DNA of 64,000 nt from Solirubrum sp044628455 (GCF_044628455.1 NZ_JBIYZW010000001.1:2356001-2420000), one strand, 5' to 3'; counted from the first letter of the stretch, positions 36,001-43,462 are shown. Made by a program: numbers and translations. The notes: generated by a model from the letters alone, not told the origin.

Positions 36001-39000
36001 GCACCTTCTACGGCTACAACCTGGTGGGCGGCGTGTACACGGGCTACACCTGCGTGTTCGGCGGCTCGACGGCCCAGGTCATCGGCGGCGCGGGCAGCTA
36101 CAACTTCTGGCACGTGACCTGGAACAACCCGGCCACGGTAACCCTGCAGCAGAACGTGTACGTGCTCGGCAACTGGGTTAACTCGGGCGGCTTCGCCCAC
36201 GGCGGCTTCGCGGTGTACTTCAACGGCACCGCGGCCCAGACCATCGGCGGCGCGGTATCGACCACCTTCCACCACGTGAGCGTGGGCAACCTAGTGTCGG
36301 TGACGCTGGCGCAGCCGATTACGGTGCTCGGCAACTGGCTGGGCACCGGGGTATTCCTGGGCGGCAACTACCTGGTGTACTTCAACGGCTCGGCGGCCCA
36401 GACCATCAACGTTTCGGCCGCCACGCGCTTTTACCACGTGCGCTTCCAGAACCCGGCCTCGGTGACGCTGCTCTCGCACCTGTACCTGACCGGTAACTGG
36501 GTGAATGACGGCGGCTTCGTGGCCGGCGGCTACGGGGTGTACTTCGTGGGCGGCGCGCTGCAGACCATTGCCGGCTCGGTGCTGACGCAGTTCCACCACC
36601 TGACCATCGGCACCGGCGCCAACGTGCGCCTCGACCGGACCGTGACTCTGCTGGGCAACTGGACCACCAACGGCGGCTTCCTGGCCAACGGCTACGCGGT
36701 GACCTTCGCGGGCACCGTAAACCAGATTATCAGCGGCTCGGTGGTGGTGCCCTTCTACGGCATCGTCATCAACAAAACCGGGGGTACGCTGACGCTGGCC
36801 CAACACATCCGCGTGCGCGGCGGCTGGGTGAACAACGGCGCCACGAACAACACCTTCGTGCCCGCTACCTACACCGTGACCTTCGACGGCACGGTGGCCC
36901 AGCTCATCGGCGGCACAGCCCACACGACCTTCCACCACCTGAGCATTCTGAACCCGGTGGGCGTAACGCTGGGCGGGCCGATTTTCGTGACGGGCAACTT
37001 CCTGAACGACGGCCTGTTTAGCGTGGCCGGCTACCTGGTGAGCTTCACCGGCACGGTGGCCCAGACCATCGGCGGCACGCAGGTAACGGCCTTCCACGGC
37101 CTGACCTTCAACAACGCCGCGGGCGTAAGCCTGCTCCGCGACATCCGGGTGCGCGGCGACCTGCGCAACCTGGCCCTGTTTGCAGCCGGCGCCCATACGG
37201 TGTTCTTCGACGGCTCCCTGGCCCAGGGCATCTACTGCCCGAGCGGCACGCTCAGCTTCCACCACGTGACCTTCGCCAACACTGGCGGCGTGACGCTCTA
37301 CCACGACGTGCTGGTGACGGGCAACTGGCTCAACAACGGCGGCTTCGTGAGCGGCGGCAAGCGGGTAACCTTCCAGGGCACGGCGCTGCAAACCATCGGC
37401 GGCTCGGTGGCTACCGCTTTCCACCACCTCACCCTGGCTGCCGGGGCCAATGTGCGCCTCGACCGGGCCATTACGCTGCTGGGTAACTGGCTGAACCAGG
37501 GCGCGAGCTTCGCGGCTAACGGCCTGGCAGTGCTCTTCAACGGCACGGTGGCCCAGACCATCGGCGGCACGGCCCTGACGGTGTTCCACCACCTGACGCT
37601 CAGCAACCTGGTGGGCGTGAGTCTGGACTACGACGTGGACGTAACCGGCAACTTCGTGAACACGGGCATCTTCTGCGGCTGCGGCAAGAAAACCCGCTTC
37701 GTGGGCACCCTGGCGCAGACCATCACCTGCACCTCGGGCAACACCCGCTTCCACGACCTGACCTTCGACAACGCGGCCGGGGTAACCCTGCTCGACGCCA
37801 TCGGGGTGACCGGCAACTGGGTAAACAACGCGGGCTTCGTGCACGGTGGGCAGCTGGTGCTGTTCAGCGGTACGGTCCTGCAAACCATTGGCGGCCCGGC
37901 GCTGAGCACGTTCTTCAACGTGCAAATCACCAACGTCGTGAACGTGCAGCTGCTGCGGGGCATCGTGGTGGGCGGCTACTGGCTGAACTCGGGCATCTTC
38001 TCGGGCAACGGCCAGCTGGTAACCTTCAACGGTGCGGCTCAGCAGACCATTACCACCACCGGCTCGACCGCGAAGACCAGCTTCCACCACGTCACCTGGG
38101 CTAACCCGGTGGGCTGCGTGCTGGGCGGCGACATCTACGTGACGGGCAACTGGCTCTGCAACGGCCCCTTCAACCCGGCCACCTACACGGTGTACTTCAC
38201 CGGCACCCTGGCCCAGACCATAGCCGGCTCGGGGCAGATCCGCTTCCACGGCCTGAACGTGAGCAACACCGTGGGGGTAACCTGCAACGGCCCAGTGTAC
38301 CTCTCCGGCAACCTCACCAACACCGGCCGGGTGAACGTGGGCAGCTACCCCTGGTACTGCGTGGGCACGGCGGCCCAAACGCTGGGCGGCACGAGCAGCA
38401 CACCCATCCGCTTCCACGATCTGCTGATTCAGAACCCGGCGGGCGTGACGCTGACCAGCCCCTACGGCGTGGGCCATGTGCTGACCTTGACCCAGGGCAA
38501 CCTGGCCTCGAACGGCCACCTGACGCTGCACTCCTCGGCCACGGGCACCGCGATGGTGGTGAACCCGGCCGGCGGCGGCGTGGTGACGGGCCGCGCCACG
38601 ATGGAGCGCTTCATCACGGGCGTGGGCAGCAGCGGCTACCGCCACTACGCCTCGCCCATGCAGCTGGGCTCGGCCACGGTCCAGGAATTTGCCGACGACC
38701 TGCCGGTCTTCGAGCTGAACCCGGCCTACAACACCCAGGGCAACACGGTGAGTCCCTTCCCGACCTTCTTCCAGTACAACGAGGCGCGCCTGAACGCCGC
38801 GGCCGGCTTCTTCGACCGGGGCTGGATGACGCCCGCGGCCACCGACAACCTGCTGCCGCTGCGCGGCTACTCGGCCCAGACCAACCCGACCACCACGGTG
38901 GACATCTCGGGCGTGCTGCAGAACGGCCCGGTCAGCATCCCGCTCACGCGAGGCACACAAACCGGCTCGGGCTGGAACCTGCTGGGCAACCCCTACCCGG

Positions 39001-39980
39001 CCCCCATTGACTGGGATTTGGTGCCGGCTGCCCCAGGGCTGGACAAGGCGCTCTACGTGTTCGTGCCCTCGGGGCCGTACACCGGCGCCTACCAGAGCTA
39101 CGTCAACGGCATCGGCCAGAACGGGGGCAGCAAGGACCTGGCCGCCATGCAGGGCTTCTTCGTGCGCGCCACCGCAGCTTCGGCGACCCTGAGCCTGAGC
39201 AACGCCGTGCGCCATACCAGCTACCTGAACCCGGCCTTCAACCGCACCGGGCCCAACGGTCCTGCCGCCACGGCGGCCAGGCCGCTGCTGCGCCTCGAAG
39301 CCCGCAACGCCCAGGGCCAGGCCGACGAGGCGGTGCTGTACTTCGAGCCCCAGGCCGGGGCCGGCTACCAGGCAAATTACGACGCCTACAAGGTGCAGCT
39401 CAACGGCTCGGGCCGGCCCAGCCTGTGGAGCCAGGCCGGCAACGACGCGCTCAGCATCAACGGCCTGCCCGACCTAGCCACGGCCGGGGTGGTGCCGCTG
39501 GGCCTGCGCGTGAGCCAGCCCGGCCAGCACACGCTGGTGCTCACGGCCCAGCAGCTGCTGCCGGCCGGCACCCGGGTGCTGCTGGAAGACCGCCTGCTGA
39601 ACCGCCGCCAGGATTTGGCGCTGGACTCGGTGTACTCGTTCACGATGCATCCCGATTCTACCCGGGCGCGCTTCTTCCTCTGGCTGCAGCCGCGTGTACT
39701 GGCCGGCGCCAGCGCCGCTTCGCTGCAAGCCAGCCTGAGTTTGTACCCGAACCCGACCCAGGGCTTCGTAACACTGACGGTGGCTGGCCTGCGCGAGCAG
39801 AGCACGGTGAAAGCCGAAGTGCTGAACTCGGTGGGCCAGGTAGTGCGCAGGCTGCAGCTGCCGGTACGCCAAGGCCTTATCAGCCAAGAGCTAAACCTGC
39901 AGCAGCTGCCCACCGGCGTCTACACCCTGCGCCTGCACACGGCCGAGGGCACGCTGGTACGCCGCCTGGTGAAAGAATAA
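30075..39980 (+). CDS. Giant multidomain T9SS type A surface protein with solenoid repeats (cassette B)
   Basis: 3,301 aa from ATG 30075. Order: long signal region (to ~38); five ~78-residue EYFxDxDPGxG repeats (about 41, 120, 197, 275, 352); discoidin-like domain (~430-570); IPT/TIG (TSFTPAGGAPGTSVVITG, ~570-650); five Ig/PKD-like modules (about 650, 843, 1029, 1220, 1406); WTGGYSTNWFDARNWSCG (~1509); about 22 beta-solenoid repeats of ~54 residues (~1594-2800); a conserved block with GWNLLGNPYPAPIDW; and the T9SS domain LYPNPTQGFVTLTV to TLVRRLVKE (last ~80). At about 340 kDa it would be a very long surface fibre or adhesin. It matches the cassette A protein domain for domain except for the expanded solenoid. 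Confidence 0.92.
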   Translation: MRHPSRNHSGRGRWLLRAWALLVLLTSGIVGSGLPLAAQTISQAEYYLDGPDPGYGSATPITISSPAAELASLSFAADVSGLGAGFHRLSVRSKDSNNRWSLTTRRSFYYEPLAAAAANVTKVEYFVDADPGVGQATDVPVTPGQDLPGVAFGLNVSSLGAGFHSVGVRSRDAHGQWSLTTRRSFYYEPAATAVVNITEAEYFIDTDPGLGSATAIPVATPATDVSGLAFGLNVSSLGAGFHQLGVRSRDANGQWSLTTRRTFYYEPAAAAAVNVTKVEYFLDADPGFGQGTDVPVTPGQDVAGVAFALPVGTLSPGFHTLSVRSRDAGGNWSLTTARPFYYEPAPVAAPNVTRVEYYFDTDPGFGNATAAPIATPAPDLAGFGFVADASGLSDGTHRIFVRSRDANGHWSLVTNRSFLKNGCAASPNFAAGLPAASYGYGGGTNGLAEVAFNADPAAPNTSNSFYGYNGSLLQADLGAAQTISEVRFKLTPSNTSNFTLLVQTAPGVGGPYTTVDTYAASFAVNTTTPVTRTLAAPVSARVLRLVIQNAAGQYAIISGAGGYYFNCAGPTITSFTPAGGAPGTSVVITGTNLTGASAVTFNGTSAPGFVVNSPTQITVPAPAGGNSGQICVTTPGGTACSAASYAYPPTIATGPVSPSSFCSTTFISVPFTTNTTDYPAGNQFKFQLSDASGVFTAGSRLYGNTSSLTATGGVLTDTVAFRTPAGTGYRVRVVATNPALTGSDNGQNLTVRALPVATAAAAQTTVPYNGTIELTAGPAGQTSYQWYVRYPGNSTSYVGSGAALSLPNAQPSQSGRYTVYVQNGAGCQDSASVRITVQPSAQPILTMSQFSYSGCAGNSLNVGFAVQGNVFAAGNILTAQLSDAAGSFAAPTAVGSVSFMGQGSGSLLVTFPASTPTGAGYRLRLVASNPSVTSQTDNGANISLIQRPVAGASSNAPVPYGGTIQLTAQPVAGATYLWLGPNFSSTQQNPTIPNATQNQHQGTYTLYVTVGGCQSVAATTQVTVNPSTDPILSVAQFGGTFCAGATRNVAFTVTGNNFGGGNVLTAQLSDAAGSFAAPTAIGTLNFAGQGSGSIPVTLPVTTPPGAGYRVRVVGSNPAVLSINDNGSNLTINATPTAAIVSSNSPVAHGGTVTLTAQAVSGASYQWSVPGFGNVSTGSSPTLSFSNATTSNSGTYSLTVTLGSCSASTTTQVTVQPGAPTLTLNSNAPQQTCAGNFLSLSFTVGGSGLTAGGTVSAELSDANGSFAAPTVIGTRSFTGTGSNSVNVIVPAAAATGSLYRVRLVSTNPTLTSAESGLWSITSLAGVAASSNSPVPAGGTIQLTATGIPAGATLQWSGPNGFASTQPSPQIQNAAPANAGSYTLSVTQNGCTIERTVAVSIGQPLASISTGAFSGSFCPGSAVSVPFTTQGSFGAGNVFRAVLSDAGGSFAGAATIGTLSLSGTGVSGSIAATIPAGTAVGTGYRIRVEASSPATSSPNDNGTNLAVQAVSYTWTGGYSTNWFDARNWSCGQVPTASSNVVILHGNYYPIVTGTGAVVNSITVSSGARFQVSSTLTIYGNVVSNGTWLSGGSYVFAGSGPQTVGGSSAVYFGGVTINAGAVMSLSTNIYVSGSWVNNGTTSNGFIGGSYFVNFNGTVAQVIGGSQVTSFYSVVVSNTVGLTLSQNMYVLGHWTNNGVFGGGSYVTTFAGTVNQIIGGSSVTNFGGLTILNTAGGVTLNTGIGLAGAFVNNGSFAVGVQSVAFNGTVLQTIGGSQQTTFYHVTINNLVGVNLGSDIYVLGDWINNGQFVAGSYTVVFDGTAAQVIGGTQVTSFYDVTFQNPVSVTLHQNIYVLGGFVNTGVFYGYYLAGGVPTGHFVRFGGTAAQVITTNATTYFWHFYVDNAAGVSLASNIYVAGNYYLYSGSFAPGTYTVYFNGLGGYAQTVGGYTGLSFHGWNIGAGTEVRLLQNVTWTGSVTNAGTFYGYNLVGGVYTGYTCVFGGSTAQVIGGAGSYNFWHVTWNNPATVTLQQNVYVLGNWVNSGGFAHGGFAVYFNGTAAQTIGGAVSTTFHHVSVGNLVSVTLAQPITVLGNWLGTGVFLGGNYLVYFNGSAAQTINVSAATRFYHVRFQNPASVTLLSHLYLTGNWVNDGGFVAGGYGVYFVGGALQTIAGSVLTQFHHLTIGTGANVRLDRTVTLLGNWTTNGGFLANGYAVTFAGTVNQIISGSVVVPFYGIVINKTGGTLTLAQHIRVRGGWVNNGATNNTFVPATYTVTFDGTVAQLIGGTAHTTFHHLSILNPVGVTLGGPIFVTGNFLNDGLFSVAGYLVSFTGTVAQTIGGTQVTAFHGLTFNNAAGVSLLRDIRVRGDLRNLALFAAGAHTVFFDGSLAQGIYCPSGTLSFHHVTFANTGGVTLYHDVLVTGNWLNNGGFVSGGKRVTFQGTALQTIGGSVATAFHHLTLAAGANVRLDRAITLLGNWLNQGASFAANGLAVLFNGTVAQTIGGTALTVFHHLTLSNLVGVSLDYDVDVTGNFVNTGIFCGCGKKTRFVGTLAQTITCTSGNTRFHDLTFDNAAGVTLLDAIGVTGNWVNNAGFVHGGQLVLFSGTVLQTIGGPALSTFFNVQITNVVNVQLLRGIVVGGYWLNSGIFSGNGQLVTFNGAAQQTITTTGSTAKTSFHHVTWANPVGCVLGGDIYVTGNWLCNGPFNPATYTVYFTGTLAQTIAGSGQIRFHGLNVSNTVGVTCNGPVYLSGNLTNTGRVNVGSYPWYCVGTAAQTLGGTSSTPIRFHDLLIQNPAGVTLTSPYGVGHVLTLTQGNLASNGHLTLHSSATGTAMVVNPAGGGVVTGRATMERFITGVGSSGYRHYASPMQLGSATVQEFADDLPVFELNPAYNTQGNTVSPFPTFFQYNEARLNAAAGFFDRGWMTPAATDNLLPLRGYSAQTNPTTTVDISGVLQNGPVSIPLTRGTQTGSGWNLLGNPYPAPIDWDLVPAAPGLDKALYVFVPSGPYTGAYQSYVNGIGQNGGSKDLAAMQGFFVRATAASATLSLSNAVRHTSYLNPAFNRTGPNGPAATAARPLLRLEARNAQGQADEAVLYFEPQAGAGYQANYDAYKVQLNGSGRPSLWSQAGNDALSINGLPDLATAGVVPLGLRVSQPGQHTLVLTAQQLLPAGTRVLLEDRLLNRRQDLALDSVYSFTMHPDSTRARFFLWLQPRVLAGASAASLQASLSLYPNPTQGFVTLTVAGLREQSTVKAEVLNSVGQVVRRLQLPVRQGLISQELNLQQLPTGVYTLRLHTAEGTLVRRLVKE
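30195..31331 (+). repeat. Five tandem EYFxDxDPGxG domain repeats in cassette B giant protein
   Basis: In-frame repeats starting at about 30195, 30432, 30663, 30897 and 31128. Each runs EY(F/Y)xDxDPGxGxA, ~40 variable residues, GAGFHxLxVRSRDxxGxWSLT and FYYEP. There is one more unit than in the cassette A protein. Confidence 0.85.
34855..38480 (+). repeat. About 22 tandem ~162-bp repeats coding a beta-solenoid
   Basis: Each ~54-residue unit follows the pattern T(A/V)(A/L)QTIGG..xTxFHHLTxxNxxGVxLxxxIxVxGNWxNNGxFxxGxxxVxFNG. I count about 22 units by the QxIGG/QTI positions; units vary from 53 to about 64 residues. The regular alternation of short strands with Gly/Asn turns predicts a solenoid. 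The cassette A protein has only about two such units at the matching place (near 18640-18850). Confidence 0.85.
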
Positions 39981-40010
39981 GCGTGCCTTTCCCCTTTGCT
40001 ACTTGAGTCA

Positions 40011-40046
40011 GACACCCCGGCGGGCTTCCCGTCGGGGTGTCTTTTT
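40011..40046 (+). terminator. Rho-independent terminator ending cassette B
   Basis: GACACCCCG (40011-40019) pairs with CGGGGTGTC (40033-40041), with an inner CGGG/CCCG stem, followed by five T residues, 30 bases after the stop. Confidence 0.9.
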
Positions 40047-40151
40047 GGGTAGCAGCATGCTCCTGCCCCGCTACCGGGCTCCTGCGCCGCCGCGCTCCGG
40101 TTCGCCCCTCGGTATTCGGATTTTATTCACTGACCATCAGCTTAAATACCT

Positions 40152-40183
40152 TTTGGGATATATGCCCCTGACCCGTAGCTTTA
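40152..40183 (+). promoter_or_regulatory. Promoter of the TPR histidine kinase gene
   Basis: TTTG (40152-40155), 20 bases, then TAGCTTTA (40176-40183), one mismatch from TAnnTTTG. A half-site AAATACC (40144-40150), as in the palindromes at 12673 and 20525, lies directly upstream. The leader would be about 260 bases. Confidence 0.5.
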
Positions 40184-40452
40184 AGCTGGCCTTTCCGCGG
40201 CCTGGGCCGGCCGGTTACCGTTGCATTCCGGATCAGGCTGCTGGGTGCTTTTTACCGGCTCCCCGGGCGCAGTTGGAGCCGCCAAGCCCGCCGCCGCAAC
40301 TGCGGGCTCAGCTGGCCGACCCCTTATCCGCCGAAGCCGCCGCGCGCCTGGCCTCGCCCAGCCGCTGCCGCGCCCGCAGCGCCTTTCTCCGCCCGAGCCT
40401 GACTTTCTCCACCCTGCTTTTGCGCTTACCCCGCCGCTATCAGCCGCTTGCT

Positions 40453-42468
40453 ATGCCCCTACCGCTACTCTCCGCTTCCCTACGCTTCTGCCTGCTGGCG
40501 CTGCTGCTGTTGCCGGTCGCCGCCCCCGCCCAGCTCATCCCCGAGCGCGACGACCGGGCCATCGACAGCCTGCGCCGGGTGCTGGCCCGCCACCCGCGCG
40601 ACACCCACGGCACCCGCGCCCTGGTCACGCTCATGTACTACTATCAGTATAACGACACCACTACCGCCGGTCGCTACGCCCGGCAGGCCCTGACCCTGGC
40701 CGCAGAACTGGGCGACACCCTGCGCCTGGCCCGGGTGCACTACAACCTGGGCACCATGAACGCCATGGTCACCCGCGCCCACACCGCCATTGCCCACCAC
40801 CGGGCCTCGGCCCGCTACTTCGCGGCCCTGGGCAACGCGCTCTGGGAAGGCCACAATTACCGCAACATCGGGGCGCGCTATACCGAGCTGGGCGAGTACG
40901 AGCTGGCCATGCGCTACCAGATGCGCGGCCTGCGCCGCCGCGAAGCCGCCCAGGACGCCGGCGGCGTGGCCGACTCCTACTCCTGCATCGGGCAGGTATA
41001 CCTGCAGCAGCGCAACTTTCCCGCCGCCCAAACCGCCTACGAGGAAGCCCTGCGCCGCTGGCAGGCCCTGAACGTGCCCGTGTTCGTGCTCGACGCGCTC
41101 AACCACCTCAGCATCATTCACCGCGACGCGGGCCGCTACTCCCAGGCCCTGGCCTACATCCGCCGGGGCCTCGACCTGGCCGCGCACAAAGGCGACAGCG
41201 CCGACGCCGGCAGCTTTCTGGTGACGCTGGGCGTGCTGCGCCAGCGCCAGGGCCAGTGGGCCGCCTCCCTGGCCCCGCTGCTGCGGGCCGAGCGCATCTA
41301 CGCCGCCGCGGCCTTCGCCAACCCCATCAGCGACGCCGACCTGAAGGCCATTATAGGTCAAACCTACGGGCAGCTGGGCCAGCCGGCCCGGGGCGAGCAG
41401 TACCTGCGCGCGGCGCTGACCCTGGCCCGCGGCTGCGGCGCCCGCGAGGAAGCCGCCGATGCCCTGCAGGGCCTGGCCCAGCTGGCTGCCCGCCGCGGCG
41501 ACTTCACTGAGGCCTACGGCTACCAGCACGCCCTGGCCCAGCTCAACGACAGCCTGCGCAGCGAGGCCGCGGCCCGCAGCGTCACGGAAATGCAGACCCG
41601 CTACGAAACCGCGAAAAAGGACGCCCGCAACCGCATTCAGGCCCTTCAGCTACGGGCCCAGCACCAGGTTATTCGCGCCCGCAACATCCAGCTGGGGGCC
41701 GCCGGCGGCATGCTCTTGCTGCTGGCCGCGGTGGGCTGGCTGCTCTACAAGCGCCGGGCGCTGGGCCAGCAGCTCGAGCTGGAGCAGCAGCGCCAGCGGC
41801 TGGAGCGGCACCGGGCCGCGGCCGTGCTCGAAGCCGAGGAAAACGAGCGGCGGCGCATCGGTTCCGACCTGCACGACGGCATCGGCCAGCTGCTCACCGC
41901 CGCCAAGCTCAACCTGCACGCCCTGGGCCAGCGGCTGCACCGCGACCTGAACGGGCAGCTCAACGGCCACCAGGTGCTGCTTGATAACGCGGTGGAAACC
42001 GTCGACGAGTCGTTTCGGGAGGTGCGCACCATTTCCCACAACCTGATGCCCAACGCCCTGCTCAAGCGCGGCCTGGCCCAGGCCGTGCGCGACTTTCTCG
42101 ACAAGCTGCCCGCCGGCGACGCGCTGCGCGTGGAGGTAGAGGTGTTCGGCTTCGAGCAGGAGCGGCTCGCCCCCACGGTGGAGAGCGTGCTGTTCCGCGT
42201 CATTCAGGAGCTGGTGCAGAACATCGTCAAGCACGCCCAGGCCACCGACGTCACCCTGCAGTTGATCCAGAACGAGCAGGAGCTGACGGTGGTGGTGGAA
42301 GACAACGGCGTGGGCTTCGACCCGCAGTTGTTGGCGCCCGAGGCCGGCATCGGCCTGCGCAACGTGCAGACGCGCATGGCCTTCCTCGGCGGCCATGCCC
42401 ACTTCGACGCCGCCCCCGGCCGCGGCACCACCGTCACGCTGGAAGTGCCCCTGTCAGTGGTTGGTTGA
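40453..42468 (+). CDS. TPR-containing histidine kinase (HisKA_3 type)
   Basis: 671 aa from ATG 40453, with a signal peptide to about VAAPAQ. The periplasmic part (~30-410) is a stack of about seven TPR units (RLARVHYNLGTMNA, ADSYSCIGQVYLQQRNF and others) with a short coiled coil. One membrane helix follows (~412-433, AAGGMLLLLAAVGWLLY). The dimerisation/phosphorylation domain has ENERRRIGSDLHDGIGQLL (His near 472). The ATPase has an intact N box (VIQELVQNIVKHAQ) and G boxes (VVVEDNGVGF, GIGLRNVQTRM). It should phosphorylate a NarL-type regulator; the likely partner is the one encoded tail to tail at 42782-43462. The input signal is unknown. Confidence 0.9.
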   Translation: MPLPLLSASLRFCLLALLLLPVAAPAQLIPERDDRAIDSLRRVLARHPRDTHGTRALVTLMYYYQYNDTTTAGRYARQALTLAAELGDTLRLARVHYNLGTMNAMVTRAHTAIAHHRASARYFAALGNALWEGHNYRNIGARYTELGEYELAMRYQMRGLRRREAAQDAGGVADSYSCIGQVYLQQRNFPAAQTAYEEALRRWQALNVPVFVLDALNHLSIIHRDAGRYSQALAYIRRGLDLAAHKGDSADAGSFLVTLGVLRQRQGQWAASLAPLLRAERIYAAAAFANPISDADLKAIIGQTYGQLGQPARGEQYLRAALTLARGCGAREEAADALQGLAQLAARRGDFTEAYGYQHALAQLNDSLRSEAAARSVTEMQTRYETAKKDARNRIQALQLRAQHQVIRARNIQLGAAGGMLLLLAAVGWLLYKRRALGQQLELEQQRQRLERHRAAAVLEAEENERRRIGSDLHDGIGQLLTAAKLNLHALGQRLHRDLNGQLNGHQVLLDNAVETVDESFREVRTISHNLMPNALLKRGLAQAVRDFLDKLPAGDALRVEVEVFGFEQERLAPTVESVLFRVIQELVQNIVKHAQATDVTLQLIQNEQELTVVVEDNGVGFDPQLLAPEAGIGLRNVQTRMAFLGGHAHFDAAPGRGTTVTLEVPLSVVG

Positions 42469-42781
42469 TTGTTGCCAGTTGTTAAGGATAAGGTGCTGGT
42501 TGAGCGGGCGGTTGGTCCGACTGACCGTACAGTAGCCCCGTGCCGGCACTGCAGCCGCGTAGCGGCGCCACATCGGTCGCCCGGAATGGCCGACAACGAA
42601 CCCGAGCTCCGGCGGAGCGGCACCTTTACCGCGCAGGTAAGGTGCCGCTCCGCCGGAGCTCGGCCCGGTTTGCGGCGGGCGCCCCTATTGCCGTAGCGCC
42701 GCAGCTGCAGTGCGGGAATAGCTTCCGAAACAGTCGCGCTGGCAGCTGAAAGCTCACCACTCAGAGCTGACAACTGGCAAC
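42469..42781. repeat. Convergent gap bounded by GTTGCCAGTTGT / ACAACTGGCAAC and containing a long hairpin
   Basis: The 313-base gap between the stops of the kinase and regulator genes is bounded by a 12-bp inverted repeat, GTTGCCAGTTGT (42474-42485) and ACAACTGGCAAC (42769-42780), which almost touches both stop codons. The long hairpin at 42604-42661 lies inside. No gene was found in it. Confidence 0.65.
42604..42661. repeat. 58-bp hairpin with 23-bp perfect arms
   Basis: Arms 42604-42626 and 42639-42661 are perfectly complementary, begin and end with GAGCTCCGGCGG-type sequence, and enclose a 12-base loop that can itself pair (TACC/GGTA). There is no T run, so it is not a standard intrinsic terminator. 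It could block transcription from both convergent genes or be a mobile palindromic repeat. Confidence 0.8.
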
Positions 42782-43462
42782 TCAGAGCAGAATCAGCTTG
42801 TGGCGCAGGGCGTACTGAATCAGGCCCACGATGGATTTGGCCTTGGTCTTGGTGAAGATGTTTTTGCGGTGGGTTTCCACCGTCCGCTCGCTGATGAACA
42901 GCTTCTGGGCAATGTCGGCGTTGGAGTACTCCCCGGCAATGAGCTGCAGAATTTCCCGCTCCCGGGCCGTCAGCGTCACGGGCCGCTCGGCGCCGTCGCG
43001 GTTGGCGGGAACGTCGAGGTGGTCGAGCAGGGTGGCCCCCACCTCGGCGTTGAAGTAGGTGCGGCCGGCGGCGGCGCGCCGCACGGCGGTGGCCAGCTCG
43101 GTGCCGGTGGTGTTCTTCAGCAGGTAGCCCGAGCCCCCGGCCGCCAGCACTTCCTGAATGGAGGCGTGGTCGTGAAACATGCTCAGGGCGATGACGCGCA
43201 CCTGCGGGTGGGTTTCGCGAATGGCCTGGGTGAGCTGCACGCCCGACATCTGCGGCATGTTCAGGTCGACCACCGCCACCTGCACCTCGGGGTGCTGGGC
43301 CAGGCAGCGCAGGGCTTCGGCGCCGGAGGTGCAGGTGGCCACCACGCGCAGGTCGGGCTCGGGTAGCAGCAGCACCCGTACGCCTTCCAGCACCAGCTGG
43401 TGGTCGTCGACGAGCAGAACGGGAATCCGGTGGTCGGCCGGGGGCTCGGGAGCGGGAGTCAT
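42782..43462 (-). CDS. NarL/LuxR-family response regulator
   Basis: 226 aa from ATG 43462 (MTPAPEPPAD); the longer frame to 43537 lacks receiver homology at its N-terminus. Receiver domain: VLLVDDHQ (acidic pair at 19-20), phospho-acceptor Asp66 in VVDLNMPQMSG, Thr/Ser position in IALSMF, and Lys116 in GYLLKN. C-terminal LuxR helix-turn-helix at ~150-212: LTAREREILQLIAGEYSNAD, IAQKLFISERTVETHRKNIF. It should be a DNA-binding transcription regulator activated by phosphorylation. The HisKA_3 kinase encoded convergently at 40453-42468 is its likely partner. Confidence 0.92.
   Translation of the reverse strand: MTPAPEPPADHRIPVLLVDDHQLVLEGVRVLLLPEPDLRVVATCTSGAEALRCLAQHPEVQVAVVDLNMPQMSGVQLTQAIRETHPQVRVIALSMFHDHASIQEVLAAGGSGYLLKNTTGTELATAVRRAAAGRTYFNAEVGATLLDHLDVPANRDGAERPVTLTAREREILQLIAGEYSNADIAQKLFISERTVETHRKNIFTKTKAKSIVGLIQYALRHKLILL

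Larger units (their letters stand above)
39981..40452. other. Gap with terminator, promoter and long leader before the TPR kinase
   Basis: 472 bases. It contains the cassette B terminator (40011-40046) and the promoter at 40152-40183. The remaining ~270 bases before the ATG at 40453 form an open frame upstream of the kinase, but this has no signal peptide or family resemblance, so I read it as untranslated leader. Confidence 0.6.

Noticed and set aside
34855..38480. CRISPR array or satellite-like DNA
   Set aside because: The ~162-bp period is in frame, varies like protein repeats, and has no short constant repeat with unique spacers.
36291..39215. A 974-codon minus-strand frame opposite the solenoid repeats
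   Set aside because: Same reason: the frame is open because the plus strand is repetitive and GC-rich. Its repeats mirror those of the sense protein.
40003..40452. N-terminal extension of the TPR histidine kinase
   Set aside because: The open frame continues upstream to 40003, but it overlaps the cassette B terminator and promoter region; the ATG at 40453 starts a proper signal peptide.
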